A stretch of DNA of 64,000 nucleotides from Streptomyces violens (GCF_000717745.1 NZ_JOBH01000004.1:1-64000); one strand, 5' to 3'. Positions 16,384 through 25,648 are shown, counted from the stretch's first letter. The notes: generated by a model from the sequence alone, not told the origin. Numbers and translations: made by a program.

Positions 16384-16584
16384 CCGTACAGTGGTCTGCC
16401 CCTTGACCGGCCTTACGTACTCGGCTTCTCGCCGGCACCGGCTTCGCTGCCAACCGCAACACGGTCCTCGCCCAGGGCGTCGCGCATCTGCTGGCGGCCG
16501 TCCCGCTGGCGTTGTTCTCCACGGCGGTCGGCAATGGGCGAGCGCGCCTGGCGGGTTGGGCGGCCGCGGCAGCGCTCCCAAGTC
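16384..16584. other. Intergenic stretch with a possible coding relic
   Basis: About 200 bases between the permease terminator and the sphingomyelinase stop. No complete gene is visible. One plus-strand frame reads a hydrophobic, membrane-like run (LAGTGFAANRNTVLAQGV and further) without a good start or ribosome site. It may be debris of a membrane protein or chance. Confidence 0.3.
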
Positions 16585-17583
16585 CTAGACGGCCGTCCCG
16601 GTCACCGGATAGTGGTCGCTGAGGTTCGTGTACGTGTAGTCCTTGCCGCCGCTGGTGACCGTCCAGGGCGGGCACTGCTCCTTGACGACCTCGTTGCGCC
16701 AGTCGGTGGGGCGGGTGTGGCCGGTGCGGTGGAGGATGTGGTCCAGGTCCTCGCGGGGGTCGGTGGGGTAGCGGTCGCGGGCGATGGAGTTGTCCTGGGT
16801 GTCGAAGGAGTACGGGTGTCCGGTGCGGGTGTCGGCGGCTGTGAGGCCGGCGGCGCTCAGCATCGCCCCGTACTCCTCGCTCCGTGAGTCGACGTTGAAG
16901 TCGCCCGCCACCATGACCTGCTCGCCCGCCGGGATCTGTTTGGCGTCCAGGAAGGCGTCCAGTTCCTTGAACTGCTTCGCGCGGGTCGTGGCGGCCTCGC
17001 CCGCGGCGCAGCCGGGGTCGGTGGACTGCGTGTGGGTGCCGACGACGTGCACCTTCGTGCCGTTCACGTCCAGTACGGCGTAGACGAAGCCCTTGTTGGA
17101 GTAGGAGTCCGAGCCGCAGGCGTCCTTGTAGATGTACTGCTCCTTGCGGAGCACCGGCCACTTGCTGAGGACGGTGACGCCGCCGTCCTCCGGGGTGAGC
17201 GAGGAGTACGCGCCTCCGGTGGCGTCCCAGCCGTCCTTGCCGCGGCCCATGACCGGGGTCTGGTACGGATACGCCGCAGCGGCGTTCGCCTTCAGGGCGT
17301 CGGAGGAGGAGTTGTCGAACGCCTCCTGGAGGACGACGACGTCCTGGCCGCGGAAGAAGTCCGCCGCGGGGATCTCCTTCGCGCGGTGGTCCTGGCCCCA
17401 GTTGGGGTAGAGCGTTTTGCTGAACAGGAATGCGTTGTAGGTGAGGACCTTCAGGGCGGGGGTGTCCGCGGTGGTGGCCGGTGCGGCCGATGCTGTGGCG
17501 GACGTGAGGAGTGGTGACGCGGCGACGGCTATCGCGGTGGCGAGGACGGCGGCACGCGTGCGTCGCCGTGTGGAGTGCGGCAC
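16585..17583 (-). CDS. Secreted sphingomyelin phosphodiesterase
   Basis: A 332-residue secreted phosphodiesterase of the endonuclease/exonuclease/phosphatase fold, sphingomyelinase type, hydrolysing sphingomyelin-like phospholipids to phosphocholine and ceramide. The signal peptide has an Arg-rich start (RRRTR) and an Ala-rich core ending near ATASAA. Catalytic and metal motifs appear in order: LTYNAFLF (Asn), VVLQEAFD (Glu), VVGTHTQS (His), VAGDFNVD (Asp/Asn) and the C-terminal SDHYPV (Asp-His). Cys pairs suggest a disulfide. The GTG at 17583 is chosen because agggag lies seven bases before it; an ATG further up lacks a site. A palindrome at 17640-17657 lies in its promoter region. Confidence 0.9.
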   Translation of the reverse strand: MPHSTRRRTRAAVLATAIAVAASPLLTSATASAAPATTADTPALKVLTYNAFLFSKTLYPNWGQDHRAKEIPAADFFRGQDVVVLQEAFDNSSSDALKANAAAAYPYQTPVMGRGKDGWDATGGAYSSLTPEDGGVTVLSKWPVLRKEQYIYKDACGSDSYSNKGFVYAVLDVNGTKVHVVGTHTQSTDPGCAAGEAATTRAKQFKELDAFLDAKQIPAGEQVMVAGDFNVDSRSEEYGAMLSAAGLTAADTRTGHPYSFDTQDNSIARDRYPTDPREDLDHILHRTGHTRPTDWRNEVVKEQCPPWTVTSGGKDYTYTNLSDHYPVTGTAV

Positions 17584-17639
17584 TGAATCTCCCTGTGGGG
17601 GTGGGGGGTTGATCCGGTGCCGCACATCCAATCAGGCGC

Positions 17640-17657
17640 GGTTACCTTCTGGTAACC
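17640..17657. promoter_or_regulatory. Perfect inverted repeat upstream of the sphingomyelinase
   Basis: ggttacc-ttct-ggtaacc: 7-bp arms with a 4-nt spacer, 57 bases upstream of the sphingomyelinase start. Read on the minus strand, the two halves are also 11-bp-spaced GGTTACC/GGTAACC, loosely like PhoP (PHO box) direct repeats GTTCACC. It also follows the stop of the M1 peptidase gene at 17676, so a terminator role is possible. Confidence 0.5.
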
Positions 17658-17675
17658 GGTGGTCGGCGGGAAGAT

Positions 17676-19238
17676 TTATTCCGGGCGGTGGCCGTCCTGC
17701 GCGTGGACGTCGTCCTGCGTGTGGACGTCGTCGTGCGCATGGGCGTCGCCGTGTGCGTGTACGTTGTTTGTTGCCGCGATCTTCTTCCAGGACTTCGGCT
17801 GCGCCGCCGGGGCCTTGCCGGCCGCGATCGTGGCGCCCTGCGCCGCCGGGGCCGACGGCTTGGCGGGCTGGTACAGCCAGGTGTCGAAGAAGGCGGCGAG
17901 CGGCTTGCCGGACTTCTCCTCGGCGAACTTCACGAAGTCGGCGACCGAGGCGTTGCCGTACTTGTTCTCCGTCGGCCAGGATTTGAGGATCTCGAAGAAG
18001 GTCTTGTCGCCGAGCTTGTTGCGCAGCGCCTGGAGGGCCAGCGCGCCCCGGTCGTAGACCGCGATGTCGAACTGGTTCTCCGGGCCCGGGTCGCCCGGCT
18101 TCACCGTCCAGAAGGCGTCGTCGGCCGGGTGCCGGTCGTACACGTAGTCCGCCAGCTCCTGCGCGGTGCCCTCACCCTCCTTCTCCGACCACAGCCACTG
18201 GCTGTAGCGCGCGAAGCCCTCGTTGACCCAGATGTCCTTCCAGTCCTTCAGGGACACGCTGTCGCCGTACCACTGGTGGGCCAGCTCGTGCACGACGACG
18301 GAGACGTTGGTGCCCGCGTCGAAGGCCTTCTTGCCGTAGAAGGGGCGGGTCTGGGTCTCCAGCGCGTAACCGGCCGGGACGTTCGGTACGTAACCGCCGA
18401 GCGCGTTGAACGGGTACGGGCCGAAGACCGTCTCCAGCCACTCCGCGACCTCGGTGGTGCGCTCGATGCTGGCCTTCGCCGCGCCCTCGTTGCTGCCGAG
18501 GTCCTTGCTGACGGCGTTGATGACCGGCAGGCCGTTCGCCGTGGTGTCCTTGGTGATGTCGAACTTGCCGACCGCGAGCGTCGTCAGATACGTCGCCTGC
18601 GGCTTGTCCGAGCGCCAGTTGTAGCGCGTCCAGCCGAGCTTGGAGGACTGCGAGAGCAGCACGCCGTTGCTGAGCGCCTGGGTGCCGTCCGGCACGGCCA
18701 CCGAAATGTCGTACGTCGCCTTGTCGGTGGGGTGGTCGTTGCTCGGGTACCACCAGACCGCCGCGTCCGGCTCCTGCGCGACCACGCCGCCGTCGGGGGT
18801 GCGCGCCCAGGCCGTGAAGCCGTCGATCTTCAGCTCGGAGGGCTTGCCCGCGTAACGGACGACGACGCTGATGTCCTTGCCCTTGGGCAGCGGCGCGGCC
18901 GGCGTCACCTCCAGCTCGTGCTTGCCGGACGCCTTGAAGGCCGCCTTCTTGCCGTTGACGCGGACCTCGCTGACCTTCAGGCCGAAGTCGAGGTTGAAGC
19001 GCGAGAGGTCCTGCGTGGTCTTCGCGAGGAGAGTCGCGGTGCCCTCCAGCAGATCCGTCTTCGGCTGGTACTTCAGGCGCAGGTCGTAGTGGGAGACGTC
19101 GTACCCGCCGTTGCCGCTCTCGGGGTAGTAGGAGTCGCCCACGCCCGGCGTGCCGGGGGAGTAGTCGGCAGCCGATGCCGGGATCGCCAGCAGCAGGCTG
19201 AGCGCGGCGGCGCCCGGCACGAGGAGTCTGTGACGCAC
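17676..19238 (-). CDS. Secreted M1-family zinc metallopeptidase
   Basis: A 520-residue secreted aminopeptidase of the M1 (gluzincin) family. The signal peptide runs to about residue 23 (AIPASAADYS). The N-terminal beta domain starts HYDLRLKYQPKTDLLEGTAT. The zinc site is VVHELAHQWYGDSV with the third ligand in WVNEGFARY. The N-terminal amine-binding motif appears as YALETQTRP, and the transition-state tyrosine is in FDIAVYDRGALALQALR. It is shorter than PepN (about 850 residues) because it lacks the C-terminal helical domain, as is usual for secreted actinobacterial members. The extreme C-terminus is His/Asp-rich (AHGDAHAHDDVHTQDD), an unusual metal-binding-like tail. Start is GTG 19238. Confidence 0.92.
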   Translation of the reverse strand: MRHRLLVPGAAALSLLLAIPASAADYSPGTPGVGDSYYPESGNGGYDVSHYDLRLKYQPKTDLLEGTATLLAKTTQDLSRFNLDFGLKVSEVRVNGKKAAFKASGKHELEVTPAAPLPKGKDISVVVRYAGKPSELKIDGFTAWARTPDGGVVAQEPDAAVWWYPSNDHPTDKATYDISVAVPDGTQALSNGVLLSQSSKLGWTRYNWRSDKPQATYLTTLAVGKFDITKDTTANGLPVINAVSKDLGSNEGAAKASIERTTEVAEWLETVFGPYPFNALGGYVPNVPAGYALETQTRPFYGKKAFDAGTNVSVVVHELAHQWYGDSVSLKDWKDIWVNEGFARYSQWLWSEKEGEGTAQELADYVYDRHPADDAFWTVKPGDPGPENQFDIAVYDRGALALQALRNKLGDKTFFEILKSWPTENKYGNASVADFVKFAEEKSGKPLAAFFDTWLYQPAKPSAPAAQGATIAAGKAPAAQPKSWKKIAATNNVHAHGDAHAHDDVHTQDDVHAQDGHRPE

Positions 19239-19452
19239 GAGTCCTCCAACTCGTCGGAGAGACCGGTCGGTTCCGGCCTTCGTGGGGGTGGTGCCGATCC
19301 GGGTCGGGATCGCTTCCGACCCTATGTACTGCCGCGTCCCACGTCAGGTGCATGGCCATATCTGACACATGACCGACATCGGGCCGTCATGGTCACTTCC
19401 GTCCCTGCCACACCCTTACGTACCGCCCTGGCCTCGCGCTACGGTCCCGCGG

Positions 19453-21423
19453 GTGACCATACGCACGCGGCGAGGCCGCATACCGTGGCAAGCGTTCGTC
19501 GTGGCGGCCACCGCCGCCCTGCCGGCCGTCCTGCTCCCGCCCGGCGGCGTCGCGGAGGCCGCACCCGGCGCCTCCGGGGAGAGCAGGCCCGTGTACTCCT
19601 ACGACCGCGCCATCCGCGAGTCGGTATGGGTGGACACGAAGCTGGACGGTGATTCGGACGGCAGGACCGACCGGGTCGCCGTCGACATCGTCCGGCCCCG
19701 CGAACCGGCGCAACAGGGCCGCCGCATACCCGTGATCATGGACGCGAGTCCGTACTACTCCTGCTGCGGCCGCGGCAACGAGAGCCAGAAGAAGACCTAC
19801 GGCGCCGACGGCCGCCCCGTGCAGTTCCCGCTCCACTACGACAACTACTTCGTGCCGCGCGGCTATGCGACGGTCCTGGTCGACCTGGCCGGCACCAACC
19901 GCTCCGACGGCTGCGTGGACGTCGGCGGCCGCTCCGACGTGCGGTCCGCCAAGGCCGTCGTGGACTGGCTGGCCGGCCGCGCCCGCGGCTACGACGCCCC
20001 CACGGGCGGAAAACGGGTCACCGCCGACTGGTCCAACGGCAGGACCGGCATGATCGGCAAGAGTTACGACGGCACCGTGGCCAACGGAGTCGCCGCCACG
20101 GGCGTGCCGAACCTGAAGACCATCGTGCCCATCGGCGCCATCTCCTCCTGGTACGACTACTACTTCTCCCAGGGCGCGCCGCTCTACGACTCCGGCCCCG
20201 AGTGGCTGTCCGACTACGTCGAGAGCCCCGCGGCCCGCACCCGCTGCGCAGCCGTACAGAAGGAGCTCGTCGACGGCGCCCCCAGGAGCGGCGACTGGAC
20301 CGGCCTGTGGGACGCGCGCGACTACGTGAAGGACGCGCACAAGGTGAAGGCCAGCGTCTTCGTCGTGCACGGCATGCAGGACCTCAACGTCCGCACCAAG
20401 CACTTCGGGCAGTGGTGGGACGCGCTGGCGAAGAACGGTGTGGAGAGGAAGATCTGGCTGTCCCAGACCGGCCACGTCGATCCGTTCGACTTCCGGCGGG
20501 AGGCGTGGGTGTCCGCGCTGCACCGGTGGTTCGACCACTACCTGATGGGTTACGAGAACGGCGCCGACCGCGCCCCGATGGCCGACATCGAGCGGGCCCC
20601 GGGGGAGTGGACGACGGACCGCGTCTGGCCCGCGCCCGGCACGGCCGCCCGTACCACCCTGCGGCCCGGCAAGGGCGAGCAGCCCGGCGTCGGGGTGCTC
20701 GGGACGAAGCCCGCGCCGCCCGGTGCCACCGAGACCTTCACCGACGACCCGAAGCTGAGCGAGACCGACTGGGCGGCGCACGCCGATCAACCGACCGCCG
20801 CGAAGGCCGCGTTCAGCACCGCGCCGCTGGCGGCACCGCTGCGCCTCTCGGGCGCCGGCAAGGTCACCGTGACCGCCACGCCCTCCACCGCCACAGCCCA
20901 CCTCTCGGCCGTACTGGTCGACCTCGGCCCCGCCACCATCCGCGACTACACGGGGCAGGGCGAAGGCATCACCACGCTGGACCGGCGCACCTGCTGGGGC
21001 GCGAGCCGGGACGGCGACAGCGCCTGCTACAAGGAGACCGCGCCCGACACCGAGAAGGTGCGGCAGACCGTCTTCAGCCGCGGCTGGGCCGACCTCGGCA
21101 CCTACGCCGACCCGCACAAGGGCCGCCCGCTGACGCCCGGGAAGCCGTACACGATCACCCTGGACCTGGCCGCGACCGACCATGTCGTACCCGCCGGGCA
21201 CCGGCTCGCGCTGATCATCGGCGGCACGGACGCCGGTCTCATCGACCCGCCCTCCACCCGGCCGACGCTCAGCGTCGACCTGTCCCGCACCAAGGCCGAA
21301 CTGCCGCTCACGGGCGCAGCGCGCGCCCTCTCCGGTACGCCGAAGGCACCGCACACCGGGGCGGGCCCGCTCGCGGGACTGGACGCGCCGCGCCCCGGCC
21401 GGCCCGTACCGGACGCCCGCTGA
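19453..21423 (+). CDS. Secreted S15-family X-Pro dipeptidyl-peptidase
   Basis: A protein of about 656 residues of the CocE/NonD and X-prolyl dipeptidyl aminopeptidase (S15) serine-hydrolase family, which releases X-Pro dipeptides. An Arg-rich, Ala-rich signal peptide ends near GGVAEAAPG. The nucleophile sits in MIGKSYDGTVANGVA, the acid near FVVHGMQDLNVR and the histidine in QTGHVDPFD. A C-terminal jelly-roll domain follows (from about 400). I prefer GTG 19453, directly before the basic signal-peptide start. There is no ribosome site, but a tacggt box lies just upstream, so the mRNA may be leaderless. A longer frame from 19369 would bury the signal peptide. It pairs with the divergent M1 and downstream M14 peptidases as an extracellular peptide-digestion set. 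Confidence 0.88.
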   Translation: MTIRTRRGRIPWQAFVVAATAALPAVLLPPGGVAEAAPGASGESRPVYSYDRAIRESVWVDTKLDGDSDGRTDRVAVDIVRPREPAQQGRRIPVIMDASPYYSCCGRGNESQKKTYGADGRPVQFPLHYDNYFVPRGYATVLVDLAGTNRSDGCVDVGGRSDVRSAKAVVDWLAGRARGYDAPTGGKRVTADWSNGRTGMIGKSYDGTVANGVAATGVPNLKTIVPIGAISSWYDYYFSQGAPLYDSGPEWLSDYVESPAARTRCAAVQKELVDGAPRSGDWTGLWDARDYVKDAHKVKASVFVVHGMQDLNVRTKHFGQWWDALAKNGVERKIWLSQTGHVDPFDFRREAWVSALHRWFDHYLMGYENGADRAPMADIERAPGEWTTDRVWPAPGTAARTTLRPGKGEQPGVGVLGTKPAPPGATETFTDDPKLSETDWAAHADQPTAAKAAFSTAPLAAPLRLSGAGKVTVTATPSTATAHLSAVLVDLGPATIRDYTGQGEGITTLDRRTCWGASRDGDSACYKETAPDTEKVRQTVFSRGWADLGTYADPHKGRPLTPGKPYTITLDLAATDHVVPAGHRLALIIGGTDAGLIDPPSTRPTLSVDLSRTKAELPLTGAARALSGTPKAPHTGAGPLAGLDAPRPGRPVPDAR

Positions 21424-21504
21424 CCACCGGGCCGGGGCCGCAGCGTACGCACGCGGCCCCGGCCCGGAGCACCCTGTCCGCTCCACCAAGGGAGGCACCA
21501 CTTC

Positions 21505-22818
21505 GTGAGGTACAGATTCCGCGCCGCGCTCCTCGGCGCCGTCACCACCGCGCTCACCACGGCCTTCCTGGCCGCACCGGCGCCGGCCACGGCCGCGGCG
21601 CAGGAAGGGCCGCGTACCGGCTTCGAGACCAGTAACGGCGCGCGCTGGACCACCCAGCCCGAGGAGCAGGAGTTCCTCGCCCGCGTCGACCGGGACAGCG
21701 CGCGCACGCGCGTCGACCGCATCGGCTCGACGAAGCAGGGACGCCCGCTCCAGCTCGTCCGTATCGGCGCCACGCAGCCGCCCAGCGCCGAGCAGATCCG
21801 CCGCGGCAACTCGGTCCTGCTGATCTGCTCCCAGCACGGCAACGAGCCCTCCGGGCGCGAGGCGTGCCTGTCCACCATCCGGAACCTCGCCTACGCCACC
21901 GACGCGGCCACCCGCCGCTTCCTGGAGCACACCAGCGTCCTGGTCCTCCCGACCGCCAACCCCGACGGCCGGGCCGCGAACACCCGCGGCAACTCCGACG
22001 GCGTGGACATCAACCGCGACCACCTCGCCCTGAAGACCGCCGAGGCCCGCACGATGGCCGCGCTGTTCCGCGACTACCGCCCGGACACCATCTACGACCT
22101 GCACGAGTACGGAGCCACCCCGCCGTACTACGACAAGGACTTCCTCTCCCTGTGGCCGCGCAGCCTCAACACCCAGGACGCGGTGCACGACGAGGCCCAT
22201 ACGCTCTCCGAACGGTACGTACGCCCCACCGTTCAGGACAGCGGCTTCAGCACCGGCATCTACGGCATCTGGACCGACCCGGAGACCGGCGAGCCCATCA
22301 AGCAGGTCGCGGGCGACGGACAGGAGCGCATCCTGCGCAACACGTCGGGCGTGAAGAACTCCGTCGGACTGCTCGTCGAGACCCGTACGACGCCGCTCAC
22401 ACAGGCCGAGAAGGACGATCCGGCCGTGAACAACCGGCGCCGGGTCGACTCCCAGCTCGCCGGGCTGAAGGGCACGTTCGCCTTCCTCGATGAGCGCCGT
22501 GGCCGGATCGAGGCGGCCACCACGGCGGCGCGGCTGGCAGGATACGCGGACCGCGGGCCCGTCTACTTCGGCGGCGCCGACAACGATCCGGCAACGGACG
22601 AGGAGATCCTCCAGGACCCGCCGTGCGCCTACCGGCTGGACAAGGAAAGCTATGCGGAGGTCGGAGACGAGCTCGCGCTGCACGGTGTACGGGCCGAGCG
22701 CGACGGCGACGGTGCCGTCGTACGGCTGCGCCAGCCCCTGCGGGCGCTCGTGCCGCTGCTGCTCGATGAACGATCGGCATATCACCTTACGGCCGCGAAG
22801 CCGTCAACCACGTGTTAA
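21505..22818 (+). CDS. Secreted M14-family zinc carboxypeptidase
   Basis: A 437-residue secreted carboxypeptidase of the M14 family. The signal peptide has an early Arg pair and ends near ATAAAQEG. Zinc ligands are H and E in CSQHGNEPSGRE and H in IYDLHEYGA. Substrate-binding residues sit in ANPDGRAANTRGNSDGVDINRDH, and the catalytic glutamate is in GLLVETRTTP. It starts with GTG after a good aagggagg site, 81 bases after the S15 peptidase, so both may share a transcript. The C-terminal 90 residues form an extra domain of unknown role. Confidence 0.9.
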   Translation: MRYRFRAALLGAVTTALTTAFLAAPAPATAAAQEGPRTGFETSNGARWTTQPEEQEFLARVDRDSARTRVDRIGSTKQGRPLQLVRIGATQPPSAEQIRRGNSVLLICSQHGNEPSGREACLSTIRNLAYATDAATRRFLEHTSVLVLPTANPDGRAANTRGNSDGVDINRDHLALKTAEARTMAALFRDYRPDTIYDLHEYGATPPYYDKDFLSLWPRSLNTQDAVHDEAHTLSERYVRPTVQDSGFSTGIYGIWTDPETGEPIKQVAGDGQERILRNTSGVKNSVGLLVETRTTPLTQAEKDDPAVNNRRRVDSQLAGLKGTFAFLDERRGRIEAATTAARLAGYADRGPVYFGGADNDPATDEEILQDPPCAYRLDKESYAEVGDELALHGVRAERDGDGAVVRLRQPLRALVPLLLDERSAYHLTAAKPSTTC

Positions 22819-22872
22819 ACCGTGGTAGGGGGTAATGGCTAGGGGAAATCCAGCCCATCGAAAGGTCACCAC

Positions 22873-24633
22873 GTGACGGACAGAGAGAACGAACCGGGGG
22901 GCGGGAGCGGGGCGACGAGCCCGATCGACCTGCCCCCGGAGTCGCAGCGTGCCCGCCCCGCCCAGACCGACCGCGTGGTCTTCGGCGTCACGGCACTGCT
23001 CACCCTGGCCTTCATCGTCTGGGGAGCGACCTCCACCGAGTCACTCGAGAAGGCATCGGGCACGATGCTCGACTGGCTCATCAAAAACGGCGGATGGGCC
23101 TTTGTACTGGCCGCGTCCGGCTTTGTGATCTTCGCGATCTGGCTGGCCATCAGCAAGTACGGGCGCATCACCCTCGGAAGGGAGGGCGAGAACCCCGAGT
23201 TCCGTACGGTCTCCTGGATCGCGATGATGTTCAGCGCCGGCATGGGCATCGGCCTGATGTTCTACGGCGTGAGCGAGCCGCTGGGGCACTTCAGTACCCA
23301 TCCGCCGGGTACTCACCCCCGGGACGCCGCGCAGGCCATGGATACGGCGATGGCCACCACGCTGTTCCACTGGACGCTGCACCCGTGGGCGATCTACGCG
23401 GTGGTCGGGCTCGGCATCGCGTACAGCACCTTCCGGCGGGGCCGCCGACAGACGATAAGTGCCGTTTTCACCCCGTTGATCGGAGCCCGGCGGGCCAACG
23501 GTACGGGCGGCCGCATCATCGACATCCTCGCGATCTTCGCGACGCTCTTCGGCTCGGCCGCCTCGCTGGGTCTGGGAGCGCTGCAGATCGGCAGCGGTAT
23601 CAAGGTCCTCGGCTGGAAGGACAGCGTCAGCACGACCCTGCTGGTCGTCATCATCACCGTGCTGACGATCGCGTTCATCCTCTCCGCGGTCTCCGGCATC
23701 GCCAAGGGCATCCAGTGGCTGTCCAACATCAACATGGTGCTGGCGCTGATCCTGGCCGTCTTCGTGTTCATCGCGGGGCCGACCATCCTCATCCTGAACA
23801 TGGTGCCCACCGGGGTCGCCACGTTCTTCGACGAACTGCCGCAGATGGCCGGCCGTACGGGCGCCAGCAGCGGTGAGGGCGTCGAGGGCTGGCTGCGCAG
23901 CTGGACGGTCTTCTACTGGGCGTGGTGGATCTCCTGGACGCCCTTCGTGGGCATGTTCATCGCACGCATCAGCCGGGGCCGCACGATCCGTCAGTTCGTC
24001 GGCGGCGTCATCCTGGTGCCCAGCGTCGTGAGCCTCATCTGGTTCGCGATCTTCGGGCAGTCCGCGATGTTCCTGAAGGAGCGCAAGCAGCTCTCGGACA
24101 CCTCCTCCGTGGAGGGGCAGCTCTTCGATGTGCTGCACCAGTACCCGGTTGCCACCCTCATGAGCGTGATTGTCATGATCCTGGTCGGCATCTTCTTCGT
24201 GTCCGGTGCGGACGCCGCGTCCATCGTGATGGGCACGCTGTCCCAGAAGGGCACCATGGAGCCCACCAAGCCCGTCGTCATCTTCTGGGGCGTGGTCACG
24301 GGCGCGGTCGCCGCGATCATGCTGCTCATCGGTGGCGGCAGCGGCGACGCCCTCACGGGTCTGCAGAACCTCACAATTCTGGTCGCGGCACCGTTCACCC
24401 TTGTCATGATCGCCATGTGTTGGTCGCTCCTGAAGGATCTGCGGAGCGATCCGCTGATCGTTCGGGGGCAGCTCGGCGAGGAGGCCATCGAGGCCGCGGT
24501 CGTGGCCGGACACGAGAAGTACGAGGGCGACTTCGAGATCCGGATCGGGCCGTCCAACGGCGGCTCGGGGGAGGAGACGACGGTCATCAGCGACAAGGAC
24601 GGGCCGGCTCCGGCGGGTACCGGGAAGGACTGA
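22873..24633 (+). CDS. BCCT-family betaine/choline/carnitine transporter
   Basis: A 586-residue BCCT transporter with 12 predicted helices, importing quaternary ammonium compounds (glycine betaine, choline) with sodium or protons. The family glycine motif is in MMFSAGMGIGLMFYGVSEP. The aromatic signature WTVFYWAWWISWTPFVGMFI, with ARISRGRTIRQF after it, is exact for the family. The C-terminal cytosolic tail of about 70 residues is acidic; in relatives it senses osmolarity. It starts at GTG, 55 bases after the carboxypeptidase, and ends in a hairpin at 24650-24680. Choline from extracellular phospholipid breakdown (sphingomyelinase nearby) is a possible source, but that is inference. Confidence 0.94.
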   Translation: MTDRENEPGGGSGATSPIDLPPESQRARPAQTDRVVFGVTALLTLAFIVWGATSTESLEKASGTMLDWLIKNGGWAFVLAASGFVIFAIWLAISKYGRITLGREGENPEFRTVSWIAMMFSAGMGIGLMFYGVSEPLGHFSTHPPGTHPRDAAQAMDTAMATTLFHWTLHPWAIYAVVGLGIAYSTFRRGRRQTISAVFTPLIGARRANGTGGRIIDILAIFATLFGSAASLGLGALQIGSGIKVLGWKDSVSTTLLVVIITVLTIAFILSAVSGIAKGIQWLSNINMVLALILAVFVFIAGPTILILNMVPTGVATFFDELPQMAGRTGASSGEGVEGWLRSWTVFYWAWWISWTPFVGMFIARISRGRTIRQFVGGVILVPSVVSLIWFAIFGQSAMFLKERKQLSDTSSVEGQLFDVLHQYPVATLMSVIVMILVGIFFVSGADAASIVMGTLSQKGTMEPTKPVVIFWGVVTGAVAAIMLLIGGGSGDALTGLQNLTILVAAPFTLVMIAMCWSLLKDLRSDPLIVRGQLGEEAIEAAVVAGHEKYEGDFEIRIGPSNGGSGEETTVISDKDGPAPAGTGKD

Positions 24634-24649
24634 CTGGCAGGTGTGTCAG

Positions 24650-24680
24650 GGAGCGGAGGGCCGTTGTGGCCCTCCGCTCC
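24650..24680. terminator. Bidirectional hairpin terminator
   Basis: Perfect 13-bp stem ggagcggagggcc / ggccctccgctcc with a 5-nt loop, between the convergent BCCT transporter and amino acid oxidase genes. Confidence 0.9.
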
Positions 24681-24697
24681 GGCGTGTCCGGAGGCTG

Positions 24698-25648
24698 TCA
24701 GGCCGCCGCGTCCAGCAGCCGCAGCACCTCGTCCGCGCACCCCCACGCCACGGTGACGCCCGCGCCGCCGTGCCCGTAGTTGTGCACGCACAGCCCGCCG
24801 CCGGGCAGCCGCTCGGCCTCCAGGCGGACCGCGGGCCGGGCCGGGCGCAGCCCCACCCGGTGCGCGAGGATCCGTGCGTCGGCCAGTGCGGGGTGGATGC
24901 GGGCACAGCGCGCCACGATCGCCTCGGCGACCGCCGGATCGGGCTCGGTGGACCACGCGCCCTCGACCGCCGTGCCGCCCAGCACGACGCCGTACGGCTG
25001 CGGCAGCACGTACGTCGTGGTGTCCGCGTGGCCGTCGGCGTCGACGAACCACTCCTCGATGCCCGGATTCTCGACGATCACCAGCTGGCCCTGTACCGGG
25101 CGTACGTCCGGATCCGGCACCAGCTCCCGGGCGCCCAGGCCCGAGCAGTTCACCACCGCGCCGGCGTCCTGTGCGAGGGCGTCCAGGGAGTCGACCGGGC
25201 GCCGCTCCACGGTGCCGCCGGCTGCGGCCAGCCGCCGCTCCAGGTACTGGAGATGCGCGTCCATGGCCACCAGAGGGGTGCGGGCCCGCAGGCCCTCGGG
25301 TATGCCGGCGGGCAGCTCTTCGGGGCGCGCGGCGCGCAGCCCCGGTACGGCGTCCCGCCAGCGGTCCGGCACCGACGCCGCCGCCATCGTGCCCGTCACC
25401 ATCCGTACGCCCGTGCCTTCAGTGTCCGCGAGTCCCGCCAGCGCTTCGTAGCCGCGCACCGACCACTCGACCGCCGCCTCCTCCGGGAGGATGCGGTACG
25501 GCCAGCACAGCCCGCCGGCCACCGAGGACGTCGTTCCGGCGCCTTGGTCCCGGCTGATCACCCGGACCGCACGGCCGGTCTCGGCGAGCTGGACGGCGCA
25601 GGTCAGGCCAGTGACACCGGCTCCGATCACGATCACATCGTTCGTCAT
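24698..25648 (-). CDS. FAD-dependent D-amino acid oxidase
   Basis: A 316-residue flavoenzyme of the D-amino acid oxidase (DAO) family. The FAD Rossmann motif opens the protein (VIVIGAGVTGLTCAVQLAETG). SSVAGGLCWPYRI is the characteristic loop after it, and VNCSGLGARELVPD follows in the middle. The C-terminal signature HNYGHGGAGVTVAWGCADEV is diagnostic. It deaminates D-amino acids to 2-oxo acids, giving ammonia and H2O2, and is probably cytosolic. It is monocistronic, with a 200-base divergent gap to the FUSC gene. Confidence 0.93.
   Translation of the reverse strand: MTNDVIVIGAGVTGLTCAVQLAETGRAVRVISRDQGAGTTSSVAGGLCWPYRILPEEAAVEWSVRGYEALAGLADTEGTGVRMVTGTMAAASVPDRWRDAVPGLRAARPEELPAGIPEGLRARTPLVAMDAHLQYLERRLAAAGGTVERRPVDSLDALAQDAGAVVNCSGLGARELVPDPDVRPVQGQLVIVENPGIEEWFVDADGHADTTTYVLPQPYGVVLGGTAVEGAWSTEPDPAVAEAIVARCARIHPALADARILAHRVGLRPARPAVRLEAERLPGGGLCVHNYGHGGAGVTVAWGCADEVLRLLDAAA

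Noticed and set aside
16358..17161. Minus-strand frame overlapping the sphingomyelinase 3' end
   Set aside because: A shadow of the sphingomyelinase: Arg/His/Pro-rich, no start signal, no motif.
19393..22785. Long open frame antisense to the S15 and M14 peptidase genes
   Set aside because: Same GC-bias artefact; the sense strand has complete signal peptides and catalytic motifs.
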